Source of the DNA: CAXBID01 sp963815305
GTDB lineage: Bacteria > Bacteroidota > Bacteroidia > Flavobacteriales > Flavobacteriaceae
Reading direction: 5' to 3'
Length of the DNA: 64,000 nt
Assembly (NCBI GenBank): GCA_963815305.1
Contig: CAWFFW010000001.1
Span: 1,550,001 to 1,614,000, forward strand
Part shown: positions 23,930 to 33,982 of the stretch, piece after piece
How positions within the stretch are numbered: the first letter of the stretch is position 1
How the letters are laid out: every line of letters starts with the position of its first letter
Program-made: the position numbers and the translations under genes
The notes under the pieces: model-generated
Told to the model about the DNA's origin: nothing
What the model saw: the letters and a program-made list of their open reading frames with translations, nothing else
Database searches by the model: none

Positions 23930-26566
23930 ATGGAATACCTTCTAAAAGTGAGTGCAGTGGTTGCTATTTTTTATTTGAGCTATAAAGTGTTTTTACAACG
24001 AAATACTTTTTTTGAGCAAAACAGATGGTTTCTTCTTCTAGGTTTAGCAACAGCATTTCTGATTCCGTTTTTTGTAATTCCTATTTATATTGAATACACA
24101 CCTGTCGAAATGCTACCCTATTATTCCTTTAGCGATTTACCCGTGGCTATTCAAGAAACACAAGTAGATTTTAACATGCTCGATTATTTACCTATTATAT
24201 ATTTACTAGGTGTTGTATGTTTTTCAGTTCGGTTTTTAATGCAATTTGTTTCATTAAGTGTTGTTATTTATAGAAATAAAAAAGAAAAGCATGGGCCATA
24301 TACCCATGTAAAAACCAATAAAAACACATCCCCTTTTTCATTTTTTAATTGGATAGTTTATAACCCAGAAAACTTTACTGATACCGAGCTAGAACAAATC
24401 ATCACACACGAAAAAGTCCATGCCAACCAAAAACATTCTTTAGATATTTTATTAACGCAACTTTCCTGTATTTTGCTATGGTTCAATCCGTTTATATGGC
24501 TGTACAATAAAGATTTAAAACAAAACCTGGAGTTTATTGCCGACCACGAAACGCAGCGTAAATTCAACTGCAAAAAAAGCTATCAAACCACCTTACTAAA
24601 AACAAGCATGCCATCTCATCAAATAGCTTTAACCAATAATTTTTACACATCATTAATCAAAAAACGAATCGTTATGTTACACAAATCAAAATCCAGAAAA
24701 ATCCATTTAATCAAGTATGCATTTGTAATTCCGTTACTGGCCGCATTTTTAATGAGTTTTAATACGGAGGAAGTTTATATTGAAAAGCAAAACCAAGATG
24801 TATTGAAAGAATCTATCAAAGACAAAATTGATACATTTTTAATTCAAAATACATTCACTGACAATCAACTACAAACTTTTAAAAACGACCTTAAAAGTAA
24901 AGGTTTTGACTTTAATCTAAAAAGCATAAAGAGAAATTCCGATAAACTTATAACATCAATAGACTTTATAGTTGCCAAAAATGATGCTGAAGGAACATAT
25001 AGAATTGGTAGCCCAAAACCCTTAAATACGGTAGTTATTGAATACCATAACTCAAATAATAAATTCATTATAAACACTTCAGACTTTATTGAAAGTAAAA
25101 GGACAATAAACGAAGATGAGGATGTAATTAAGATAACCATAGACAAAAACACCACTGCTAATAGTTTAGAGGAACAGAAAGAAATACTAAAAGAAAAATA
25201 TAACGTAGATATTGATTTTAAAATTAATAATGACCAAGCGAAAACATATACATTCCAAATTGCTAATGGGAAACATTCACAAAAAATAACGACCCAATCT
25301 GACCGACCTCATGTATTTATATATAATCCAATAACCAGCTTACTCACTTCTTATACAATTAACAAAAATGGTGACCCAGAATATGGAAGAGAAAATTATC
25401 TTGATAAACGAAGCAGCATAATAATAACCCAGGATTATAGTGATGAAAGCATAGAAAAGTTTTCGAAAAAGTTGAAAGAAAAAGGTGTCAATGCAAAATT
25501 TACGGATATAAAGCGTAATAATAAAGGTAAAATTATTGGCATTAGTATTAGTGCCAACTCTAATGAAGGAAATGTTATTAATTATAATCAAAACGGTGAC
25601 AAACCTATCGACCCCATAGCCATTTCATATTACGGCGATGGTCATGGTGTCAAAATTGGGCCATCTTCAATTTATTCCTATTTTAAGAGAAAGAATAAAT
25701 CATCGAATCAGAAAAAGAATGACACCTTAAAGAATGGTTGGAAAACCAAATTTAATAATCAAAAAGCAAAGACTACAATTAAATACTTTAACTATTCCGA
25801 AGAGGACCTAAAGTACAGTTTAACACGTTTTAAAAAAGATGAGACAATTGTGAGATTTACAAATATTAAAAGCAATGACGAGGGTGACATAATTGCCGCA
25901 ACCATAAATACAAACTCTAAAGATGGTTTAAGTACAAATTATATTTATGAATTTGAAACACCAATTAAACAAGCATCAATTTCTTACTATATTGACGTTA
26001 ATAATTTTAAAACTGAACCACGTAAAGTTGTTGTCAGGAGAAAGACAGGAAAAGTTTTAAATGATTCAACATCAAAAAATTTAAATAGTACCAATGATAA
26101 TTTTCTAATCTCAGAGGATGAAATGAAAAATCTTTTGAGTAAAGATGATATTACAGTTATTAAAGAAAACGCAAATTATCTCAAGACCCTTTATAGAAAA
26201 AATCCTTTAGTACTTTTAGATGGTAAAGAGGTAACATTAAATGAAATAAGTTCAGATAACGTTCATTCAATAACAGTTTTAAAAGATAAAAGTGCAACTG
26301 ATGTATTTGGAGATAAAGGGAAAGATGGTGTTATTTTGATTACAACTAAAGAAAAAGATATAATAAAGGTAAAAGCCTTAAAAACTAAAAAAGGAAAAGA
26401 ACCTCTCTACATTGTAGATGAAAAAGAATTTAATGAAAAAAATATTGAAGATTTAAATCCTAATGACATAGAACGCATTAATGTTTTAAAAGGAGAAAAA
26501 GCCATTGAAAAATATGGAGATAAAGGAAAAGATGGTGTTGTAGAAATAACTACTAAGAAAAAGTAA
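23930..26566 (+). CDS. BlaR1-like M56 membrane metallopeptidase with repeat-rich sensor
   Basis: 878 residues. Four membrane segments (near 5-22, 35-52, 88-112 and 268-282). The zinc site is HEKVH (160-164) with the downstream glutamate in NLEFIADHE (~201). The outer part holds three related ~75-residue units (cores LITSIDFIVAKNDAEG, IIGISISANSNEG and IIAATINTNSKDG, each followed by a strand ending in IEYH or ISYY). It ends with two plug-like repeats (757-809 and 823-878), each closing in KYGDKGKDGVVEITTK-type motifs like SusC plugs. There is no penicillin-binding domain, so it senses something other than beta-lactams; the signal is unknown. Confidence 0.88.
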   Translation: MEYLLKVSAVVAIFYLSYKVFLQRNTFFEQNRWFLLLGLATAFLIPFFVIPIYIEYTPVEMLPYYSFSDLPVAIQETQVDFNMLDYLPIIYLLGVVCFSVRFLMQFVSLSVVIYRNKKEKHGPYTHVKTNKNTSPFSFFNWIVYNPENFTDTELEQIITHEKVHANQKHSLDILLTQLSCILLWFNPFIWLYNKDLKQNLEFIADHETQRKFNCKKSYQTTLLKTSMPSHQIALTNNFYTSLIKKRIVMLHKSKSRKIHLIKYAFVIPLLAAFLMSFNTEEVYIEKQNQDVLKESIKDKIDTFLIQNTFTDNQLQTFKNDLKSKGFDFNLKSIKRNSDKLITSIDFIVAKNDAEGTYRIGSPKPLNTVVIEYHNSNNKFIINTSDFIESKRTINEDEDVIKITIDKNTTANSLEEQKEILKEKYNVDIDFKINNDQAKTYTFQIANGKHSQKITTQSDRPHVFIYNPITSLLTSYTINKNGDPEYGRENYLDKRSSIIITQDYSDESIEKFSKKLKEKGVNAKFTDIKRNNKGKIIGISISANSNEGNVINYNQNGDKPIDPIAISYYGDGHGVKIGPSSIYSYFKRKNKSSNQKKNDTLKNGWKTKFNNQKAKTTIKYFNYSEEDLKYSLTRFKKDETIVRFTNIKSNDEGDIIAATINTNSKDGLSTNYIYEFETPIKQASISYYIDVNNFKTEPRKVVVRRKTGKVLNDSTSKNLNSTNDNFLISEDEMKNLLSKDDITVIKENANYLKTLYRKNPLVLLDGKEVTLNEISSDNVHSITVLKDKSATDVFGDKGKDGVILITTKEKDIIKVKALKTKKGKEPLYIVDEKEFNEKNIEDLNPNDIERINVLKGEKAIEKYGDKGKDGVVEITTKKK

Positions 26567-26595
26567 CTTTCCCCTAAACAAAACTATAATTTTAA

Positions 26596-26621
26596 GGCAC
26601 TCAGAAATGGGTGTCTTTTTT
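26596..26621 (+). terminator. Terminator after the BlaR1-like gene
   Basis: GGCACTC (26596-26602) pairs with GGGTGTC (26609-26615) with two wobbles and a 6-base loop, followed by six T, 29 bases after the stop. Confidence 0.75.
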
Positions 26622-27064
26622 GTTTTAAAAATAATGAAATCGTGTGAAATGACACATTTTTAATAAAAAAACCCCTTGGTTTTAAAAAACCATCCTATAA
26701 ACCCCTTGAATTGTTTCAAATTTCAACATTAAAAGCATTAAAATATTATAAATTAAAACCTGTTTAAAGCGATTCACATGAATACCGAAATCAATTTAAT
26801 TTTTTTACTTACAAATTCGTATTCAAATTCATCGATATTTATAAAAAGGCTTGGAAGTAAGATTCTAAAAAATATATATTGAAAACTCAATCAAAAAACA
26901 ACGTCTATTTTATTAACCTTAAAACCAAAAATTATGATAACACTTGCCAAACTTGTAGTCGATTTAACAATTTTAATTTTATCGATTATTTAATCTTCTT
27001 TAAAAAAGTAAAGCTTAGTCTAGAATAAGTTTTACTATTTTTACAAGGTAAGAAGGTTATAAAA
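26622..27064. other. AT-rich gap without a clear gene
   Basis: About 440 bases. The only frame of note is a 19-codon hydrophobic one (MITLAKLVVDLTILILSII) from ATG 26934, too short and unsupported to call. Confidence 0.4.
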
Positions 27065-27217
27065 ATGAAAAAGCAAGTTTTCAAATTTTTAGCAAAAGTT
27101 AATAAAGTATTATTTCCTAGCTATTCCAAAAAACAGTTAGATTTAGCAAAAGCTACTAAACTACAAATGGCAATTATTGGTTGGCGTTGGTATGTAACTA
27201 AAAATACATTAGATTAA
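27065..27217 (+). CDS. Conserved 50-residue flavobacterial small protein (often labelled 'SsrA-binding protein')
   Basis: ATG 27065 to TAA 27215-27217. The peptide MKKQVFKFLAKVNKVLFPS followed by KKQLDLAKATKLQMAIIGW and RWYVT matches a short protein I know from many Flavobacteriaceae, where databases tend to label it SsrA-binding protein. It is far shorter than SmpB (~150 aa) and has none of its fold, so that label is almost certainly wrong. Basic N-terminus, amphipathic middle, function unknown. Confidence 0.7.
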   Translation: MKKQVFKFLAKVNKVLFPSYSKKQLDLAKATKLQMAIIGWRWYVTKNTLD

Positions 27218-27980
27218 AGTTTCACAAATTAAACTCTAATATCACTAAATAGGCATGGTGTATAATTAAAAGTTCCAACTTAAAAAAGCAAAGGCTTTCA
27301 CTAATTCCTACTAAAGTAGCCTAGTAGCTACCACAGGTCCAATTTTTTTTATGTATTTGTTAATTTTTAATCTTATATCAAGGTTATATAAAAATCAAAA
27401 GGAATTAAATGTATAAAAAAAGCTAAGCCTAAAATTAACTATTTGTGAGCTGGAGGCTGCATAATGTTTGTGGTTATATAGCTTCTGTTACTTAGACAAT
27501 TTCTATAGATATATAATTAAGTATTACGAAAAACTTTAAATTGGTAGTATCGTTGTTTTTACTAATAACTTATAAATAAAATTATTGAACCACTAAAGCA
27601 TATTAATATCATTGATATTAAAAGTAAAAGTTCAGCTTAAAATAATTAAAGCAAATTATAATAAATATTATAGAGAAAAAAAATAATTATTTAAAAAAAA
27701 CATTGAAAGTATAAAGCAATATAGGCTATTACATTATTTTCTTTTTTTTCTATTTGAAGATATAGAATAGTTTAAACATTTTCTTTAAATTTTGTAATCG
27801 AATTTGCCAATCTTAGAAGTTGATATTTCAATTTTAGTTTAAACAACTAAATTTAAGAACAGTATAAATCATTATCTAAAGTCTTCTTGTAATTTATTAA
27901 AATAAATAAAAGAACTACTCACTTATTTTTCTATATTGTTTCCAAACCGCTATAGAAAGTTCACTAAGCCTTTTTACAAA
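27218..27980. other. Long AT-rich region before the PUL regulator
   Basis: About 760 bases, very AT-rich, with stops in all frames and no gene I can support. It must hold the promoter of the regulator gene, but no convincing TAnnTTTG/TTTG pair stands out. Confidence 0.4.
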
Positions 27981-30731
27981 TTGAAAATAAATATTCTTAC
28001 AAAACTCAATATTACACTTAAGTGTTTTCTACGCTTTTTTTTCTTTGCTCTGAATTGCACGATTAGTTCACAAACACTATATCCAGAAATAACAAACTAT
28101 TCTTTTGGAAGCAGTCAAAATTGGAGTTTAGATGTTTGTGATGATCAATCTATTGCGGTAGCCAACAATTCTGGTTTATCAATATTTAACGGGCAATCTT
28201 GGTTAATGCACCAATTGCCAAAGAATATGATCATTCGATCTGTGTTTTGCCATAATGATGTAATTTATACAGGATCTTACGAAGAGTTTGGTTACTGGGA
28301 AAAAAATGAATCAGGGTTACTAAAATATCATTCCTTAAAACGAAAATTTGACGAAAAAAGTCCAAAACAAAGTGAAGAATTCTGGGAAATTATAAGATAT
28401 GGGGAATCAATTTTCTTTAGATCTTTCGGAGCTATATACAAATACGATGGTAAAATTATAACCACAGTCACGGATTCTTTTAATGTTTCCAGCCTAACTA
28501 TATATAAAGATAAATTACTTTTTGGAAGTTTTTCAGATGGTCTTTTTGAGATAGTAGGTAATGAAGTAAAGCCATTTTCTGATTTAAAACCATTAGCTGG
28601 ATTAAAAAGTGTTAACCTCTTATCAATATATCAAGATTTTCTATTTGCCTATGACACAAACTCAGGAGCTTACCTTTTTAAAGACAATGAATTATTAAAA
28701 TTACCTGCTTCTTTAAATATAATATTTAAGAATTATACTTTAAATAAGGTTGAATTTATTGACTCAAAAACTATTGCTTTTGGTACGGTGAAAAATGGGA
28801 TAGTGATTTATAAAATAAAAAGTAAAAACTTTAAAATAATCAATAGACAATCTGGTATTAGAAATAATACAGTTCTAGATATAGAATATAAAAACGGTTT
28901 TTTATGGCTGGCTTTAGATAACGGAATTAGTAGAATTGATATCAATAGTGAATATAATTACTATAATGACAATTCAGGTGTTTTAGGTACTGTTTACGAT
29001 GTCGCTTTTTTTAAGGGCAAATACTATTTAGCAAGCAACACAGGTGTTTACACCTTTACAAACAACCAACTTAAATTAATAGAAAATTCTGAGGGGCATT
29101 GCTGGGAAATTTTAAAATATCAAAACAAATTACTTTTTGGGCATAATAGAGGTGCTTTTATTTTGAATGAAGAAAAACTCATACCAATATCTGGTTCTTT
29201 TAGTGGTGTTTACGACTACATTTCCATCCCCGAATCAAAAAATCTTTTAGTTTCTACGTATTCTGGAATTGGTGTTTTAATAAATAACAAATCAAAATTT
29301 TTAATTTCTAAGCTCTCTGGAATAGACGTGCCGGTCGATAAGCTCATTTTTGAAAATGATAGTACACTCTGGGCCACAGATAATTACAAAGGATTGTTTA
29401 AAATAAATTTCGATGCCACCAAATTAGAGGTAAAAAATGTAATTCGTTTAAATAACAAGAAAATAGTTGATGCCGATAATGTAGAATTTCACACTATTAA
29501 CAACAAACTGTATTTTAAAATTGATGATAATTGGTTTACATATTCAGATTCAAGCCAGTCTTTCAAACCTTTTTTAGGCCTAAAAAATCAAAAATTCTTA
29601 AGTAATGAGGGTGAAAGCTTTTGGATGCTGGATAAAGTAAACTCATCTATAATAAATTATGATGAAAAATTTAAAATTGTAAAAAAATTAAATAATAAGA
29701 ATTTAACTTCAAAGTTTGTAAATGACTATGAAAAAATTCTTTTTAAGAATGATTCCATTAGAATTTTTAATCTAAAGGATGGTTTTGCAACACTAAATTT
29801 TAATAAAGTAAAACCTAAAAACCAGATAAAACCTGTTATTGATAAGATTTATGTCAATAATAAATTACTGAATTCCCACTCTCCTAAAAATGAAATAAAA
29901 TTAAATCACGCACAAGCAAAATCTATTTCTTTCGATGTTTATTCTCCTGGTAATTACGACAAAGAGTTAGAATATGATCTACAAGGAGAGTTAAGCCAAA
30001 GAGAAAATATATTAGACGGCAATTTTAAGCTTCAAAATCTACCAACAGGCGATTACATTTTAAGTATTTATGAAAAGGGAAATGCTTTATCTATTACAAA
30101 ACTTCAATTAAAAATACTTCCACCTTGGACTTTAAGCATTTGGATGAAAATTTTGTATTTGTTGCTGCTATTGACCACAATTTATTTAATTGGAAAATTT
30201 CAGGAAAAAAAAGCTGAAAGAACACACTTAAAAGCTCAGGAAAGATTAGTGGAAGAAGCCAATAAGAAAATTGAATTGGTAGAAAAAGACAACTTAATAA
30301 ACGAGGTCAATTCGAGAAAAAAGGAACTAACAAACAGAACAGCAACAATAGTTAAAAAAAATGAGGCTATAATACTATTAAGAAACGAGCTAAGAAGACT
30401 TGAAAAAACATCCCCAAATATAACTAGGACGAAAAATATCTTACGTAGGTCTGGGGAGCAATTAGATAGCAAAAATGATTGGTACTTATTTGAATCTAAA
30501 TTCAATGAATTAAATGAAGATTTTTTTAATAAACTTTCAAAGGAATTCCCTAAACTAACAACAAAAGATCGCAAATTATGCGCCTATATAAAAATAGGTT
30601 TAACTTCTAAAGAAATTGCACCACTTTTGGACATTACATTACGAAGTGTGGAATTACAGCGCTATAGATTGAGAAAAAAACTAAATCTTGGTGCTAATAT
30701 TACGTTTAATGAATTTTTGAGACACTTTTAG
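27981..30731 (+). CDS. Membrane-bound beta-propeller sensor with LuxR-type HTH, PUL regulator
   Basis: About 916 residues (931 if counted from TTG 27936; numbering below uses that). No ATG exists before the propeller; TTG 27981 gives a normal signal peptide (CFLRFFFFALNCTISSQ). Then ~650 residues of propeller repeats (SWSLDVCDD-like and GLFEIV/GIVIYK strands), a Y_Y_Y-like domain (~640-730), one membrane helix (WMKILYLLLLLTTIYLIGKF, 736-755), a coiled coil (~756-826) and a C-terminal LuxR HTH (KIGLTSKEIAPLLDITLRSV, ~886-905). There are no kinase or receiver domains, so signal passes directly across the membrane to DNA binding. Placed just before susC, it probably senses the glycan of this locus. 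Confidence 0.85.
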   Translation: MKINILTKLNITLKCFLRFFFFALNCTISSQTLYPEITNYSFGSSQNWSLDVCDDQSIAVANNSGLSIFNGQSWLMHQLPKNMIIRSVFCHNDVIYTGSYEEFGYWEKNESGLLKYHSLKRKFDEKSPKQSEEFWEIIRYGESIFFRSFGAIYKYDGKIITTVTDSFNVSSLTIYKDKLLFGSFSDGLFEIVGNEVKPFSDLKPLAGLKSVNLLSIYQDFLFAYDTNSGAYLFKDNELLKLPASLNIIFKNYTLNKVEFIDSKTIAFGTVKNGIVIYKIKSKNFKIINRQSGIRNNTVLDIEYKNGFLWLALDNGISRIDINSEYNYYNDNSGVLGTVYDVAFFKGKYYLASNTGVYTFTNNQLKLIENSEGHCWEILKYQNKLLFGHNRGAFILNEEKLIPISGSFSGVYDYISIPESKNLLVSTYSGIGVLINNKSKFLISKLSGIDVPVDKLIFENDSTLWATDNYKGLFKINFDATKLEVKNVIRLNNKKIVDADNVEFHTINNKLYFKIDDNWFTYSDSSQSFKPFLGLKNQKFLSNEGESFWMLDKVNSSIINYDEKFKIVKKLNNKNLTSKFVNDYEKILFKNDSIRIFNLKDGFATLNFNKVKPKNQIKPVIDKIYVNNKLLNSHSPKNEIKLNHAQAKSISFDVYSPGNYDKELEYDLQGELSQRENILDGNFKLQNLPTGDYILSIYEKGNALSITKLQLKILPPWTLSIWMKILYLLLLLTTIYLIGKFQEKKAERTHLKAQERLVEEANKKIELVEKDNLINEVNSRKKELTNRTATIVKKNEAIILLRNELRRLEKTSPNITRTKNILRRSGEQLDSKNDWYLFESKFNELNEDFFNKLSKEFPKLTTKDRKLCAYIKIGLTSKEIAPLLDITLRSVELQRYRLRKKLNLGANITFNEFLRHF

Positions 30732-30935
30732 CATATTATTCTCATATAAAGTACCAAAAACACCTCATCATTACTACATCATAATGTTAAATTATAGAAA
30801 TTTTAATTTTACAATTAACTGAAAATCAAGTATTTGAAAAAATTAAACAACTCTAGATTTCTATTCAAAGCTACATCTTTAATTAAAACTCTAAATTTGA
30901 TTAAATCAGTTTTATAGAACTATTAAGTTTCAACC

Positions 30936-33900
30936 ATGACTATTAAAAATCTCACAAAAATCTATATGAGCTTCCAAAATAAAATTTTTCTACTTCTTAT
31001 TTTTATAAGCATTACCCAATCAATTTTTGCTCAAAAAACAATTACTGGAATTATTTTAGATGAAAACAAGGTATCCTTACCAGGAGCCAATGTAACGATT
31101 CAAGAAAAACAAATAGGAACGCAAGCAGATTTTGATGGCAAATTTACGTTAGAGGTAGAGTTGGGGGATGTACTCACAATTAGTTATTTGGGATACTTAC
31201 AGCAAAAAGTAACTGTTGATAATAGAAATGAATATACTGTAATTTTGAACGAGGATATAAGTACCCTTGACGAAGTCGTTGTCGTCGGTTACGGAACTCA
31301 GAAAAAAGCAATTTTAACGAGTTCTGTATCACAGGTTAAAGGAGAAGAATTGGCAAAAGAACCTGTTTTAAACGTCACACAAGCCTTACAAGGCAAGGCT
31401 GCTGGGGTTCAAATTATTGCCTCTGACGCTCCTGGTCAATCTTCTACAGTAATAATTAGAGGTTTAGGTACGGTTCAAGGCGGAAGAGATCCTTTATATG
31501 TAGTTGACGGTGTACTTACGGACAATATTAATAATATCAATTCTTCAGATATAGAATCTATAAATATTCTTAAAGATGCAGCATCGCTTGCTATATACGG
31601 AAATAGAGGTGCCAATGGTGTGGTTATAGTCACTACTAAAAAAGGGGAAGCTGGCAAGATGGTTATAAATTTTGATGCTTACACAGGTGTTAGAGATATA
31701 TTAACAAGGGTAGAATTGGCCAATGCATCGCAATATGTAATTTACAGTAATGAAGCTGCTAAAAGGAATTATTTAATAGATAATGACCCAACAAATGATA
31801 ATAGCACATTTGGATTTATACCTACCAACCAAATATATGATACTGATTGGCTGGACGCCATAGCTAACATTGGTTTTGTATCTAACTATAATATATCTGT
31901 TTCAGGGGGTTCTGAAAATACAAGGGCTTTTTTTAGTGCCAGTTTTAATGATGAAGAAGGTGTATTGTTAAATGATGAATTTAATAGGCTCACATTACGG
32001 AGTAATGTAGATTATAAAATAAGCGATAAAATAAATTTCTCACATAATCTAGGTATACAACTGGCATCTGGTACTCCACAAAATTATGCCCTTTTTACTT
32101 CGGCTTACAAACAATCACCAATTATTCCCATTAGAGATGAGAATGGAAATTATGGATCTTCAATCAATATTAATAACGTCGCAAATCCTGCGGTAGATGC
32201 TGGTAATGAATTTAAAAGGGATAAGAACAAATTCTTTAAAATTCAAGGTGCTTTTAAGCTCGATTATGAGATAATTGCAGATTTAACATTTACCTCACGT
32301 TTTTCGATAGAAACTGAATACGGGCGTTTTTATTCATTTAGAAATAGACTAGGCAATTTCTTGGCTCAAAACCCTTTTAATACCGCGAGTAGCTTTGAGG
32401 GTGATTCAGGAAATCCTGCAAATACGAGATTAACGATAACCCACACAAATACGTACCGTTGGTTTTTGGATAATTACGTGACTTACAATAAAAACTTTAA
32501 CGATAAACATACCTTAAATGCAACAATAGGAATTACTTCAGAAGAAAATAGAAGTGAATTACTTTCTGCTACAAGAAATAATGTGCCTTTAAATTCTAAT
32601 TTAAATTTTAATATAAACACGGGAGATGAAGACGATACGCAGCTAAATTCTGGTGTATTGAGTGTGGTAGATCGTTTGTATTCTTACATTGCAAGAATCA
32701 ACTATGCTTACAAAAACAAATATTTATTTGGTGCTTCTTTTAGAAGAGATGGGTCTAGTAAATTTCAAAAAGGAGAGCGATATGGTAATTTTTTCGCGGT
32801 TAGTACCGGCTGGGAACTCACAAAAGAAAAATTTATGAAAAATAGCACCTTTGATATTCTAAAGTTAAGAGGAAGCTACGGTGAATTAGGTAATCAAAAT
32901 GTACCATTAAATATATTAGCAGCAACTACTGGAGCTGCAGGGTTTTATGCCTTTGGACCCAATCAAGATTTACAACAAGGTATTACAATAACAGGTACAA
33001 TTCAAGAAGATTTAACTTGGGAAACAACAGAAGAATTTAACATAGGCTTAGAATTTACTCTTTTAGATTATAGATTATCAGGTGAAATTGACGCATATAG
33101 AAGATCAAATACCAACGCCACATTAGAAATACAGTTGCCAGATATAATTGGTTTTGCTCCTTTTAATTCACGCGTTGGCGAAATCGAAAATAAAGGTATC
33201 GAGTTTGCTGTAAATTGGAAAGATAATATCGGTGAAAACTTTAAATACAATTTAGGCTTAAATGTTTCTTATAATAAAAATGAAATCACAAAAGTGACCA
33301 ACCCATTTTTTAATGAACAATTAGGTGGCTTTATTAACAACGGCCAATACACAAAAAAAATTACTATTGGACAGCCTTTAGGAAGCTTTTACTTATATGA
33401 TGTCGAAGGCATAGATGATAGTGGCGATTTAGTATACAAAGATCTTAATGAAGATGGCGCCGTAGATGAAAGTGATCGTGCCTATTTTGGGTCTTATTTA
33501 CCTAAGGTTTTTGGTGGTATGAATTTAGGAATGCAATATAAAAATTTCGATTTTACGGTTGATACATTTGCAAACTTCGGAAACAAAATCTATAACGGTA
33601 AAAAAGCACAACGCTTTGGTAATGAAAATATAGAACTCGTTGATTTTAATAGTCGTTACACAACAGGAAGACCAAGCAACACAACACCAAGAGCATTTAA
33701 CGATGTACCGTTATCTTCAACCTATTATTTAGAAGATGGAGATTTCTTTAGAGTTAACAATATTACTCTAGGTTACACCATACCAAAAAACGATAAAAGC
33801 TTTTTTAATTCAATAAGAGTTTATGCATCAGCTAAAAATCCGTTCATATTTCAAAAATTCACAGGATTTACACCAGAATTACCTGGTGCACCTTTGGGTG

Positions 33901-33971
33901 GGGCAGGTATTGAGCTAGATGCCTATCCAACATTGAGATCATTTTATATTGGATTAAATACATCATTTTAA
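30936..33971 (+). CDS. SusC/RagA family TonB-linked outer membrane protein
   Basis: 1011 residues. Signal peptide (KIFLLLIFISITQSIFAQ; start at ATG 30936 or 30966), a carboxypeptidase-D-like regulatory domain (TITGIILDENKVSLPGANV), a TonB-box-like stretch (TLDEVVVVGYGTQKK), a plug (DPLYVVDGVL ... ASLAIYGNRGANGVVIVTT), then a 22-strand barrel ending SFYIGLNTSF with terminal Phe. Imports oligosaccharides across the outer membrane with SusD as lid. First structural gene of the PUL; susD follows after 11 bases. Confidence 0.96.
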   Translation: MTIKNLTKIYMSFQNKIFLLLIFISITQSIFAQKTITGIILDENKVSLPGANVTIQEKQIGTQADFDGKFTLEVELGDVLTISYLGYLQQKVTVDNRNEYTVILNEDISTLDEVVVVGYGTQKKAILTSSVSQVKGEELAKEPVLNVTQALQGKAAGVQIIASDAPGQSSTVIIRGLGTVQGGRDPLYVVDGVLTDNINNINSSDIESINILKDAASLAIYGNRGANGVVIVTTKKGEAGKMVINFDAYTGVRDILTRVELANASQYVIYSNEAAKRNYLIDNDPTNDNSTFGFIPTNQIYDTDWLDAIANIGFVSNYNISVSGGSENTRAFFSASFNDEEGVLLNDEFNRLTLRSNVDYKISDKINFSHNLGIQLASGTPQNYALFTSAYKQSPIIPIRDENGNYGSSININNVANPAVDAGNEFKRDKNKFFKIQGAFKLDYEIIADLTFTSRFSIETEYGRFYSFRNRLGNFLAQNPFNTASSFEGDSGNPANTRLTITHTNTYRWFLDNYVTYNKNFNDKHTLNATIGITSEENRSELLSATRNNVPLNSNLNFNINTGDEDDTQLNSGVLSVVDRLYSYIARINYAYKNKYLFGASFRRDGSSKFQKGERYGNFFAVSTGWELTKEKFMKNSTFDILKLRGSYGELGNQNVPLNILAATTGAAGFYAFGPNQDLQQGITITGTIQEDLTWETTEEFNIGLEFTLLDYRLSGEIDAYRRSNTNATLEIQLPDIIGFAPFNSRVGEIENKGIEFAVNWKDNIGENFKYNLGLNVSYNKNEITKVTNPFFNEQLGGFINNGQYTKKITIGQPLGSFYLYDVEGIDDSGDLVYKDLNEDGAVDESDRAYFGSYLPKVFGGMNLGMQYKNFDFTVDTFANFGNKIYNGKKAQRFGNENIELVDFNSRYTTGRPSNTTPRAFNDVPLSSTYYLEDGDFFRVNNITLGYTIPKNDKSFFNSIRVYASAKNPFIFQKFTGFTPELPGAPLGGAGIELDAYPTLRSFYIGLNTSF

Positions 33972-33982
33972 AAAAAAACGCT

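Noticed and set aside
26934..26993. 19-codon hydrophobic peptide, type I toxin candidate
   Set aside because: Too short, no antisense RNA promoter or stable hairpin could be recognised.
27218..27980. Origin of replication or RNA gene in the AT-rich stretch
   Set aside because: No DnaA-box cluster, no origin-associated genes and no stable structure seen by eye.
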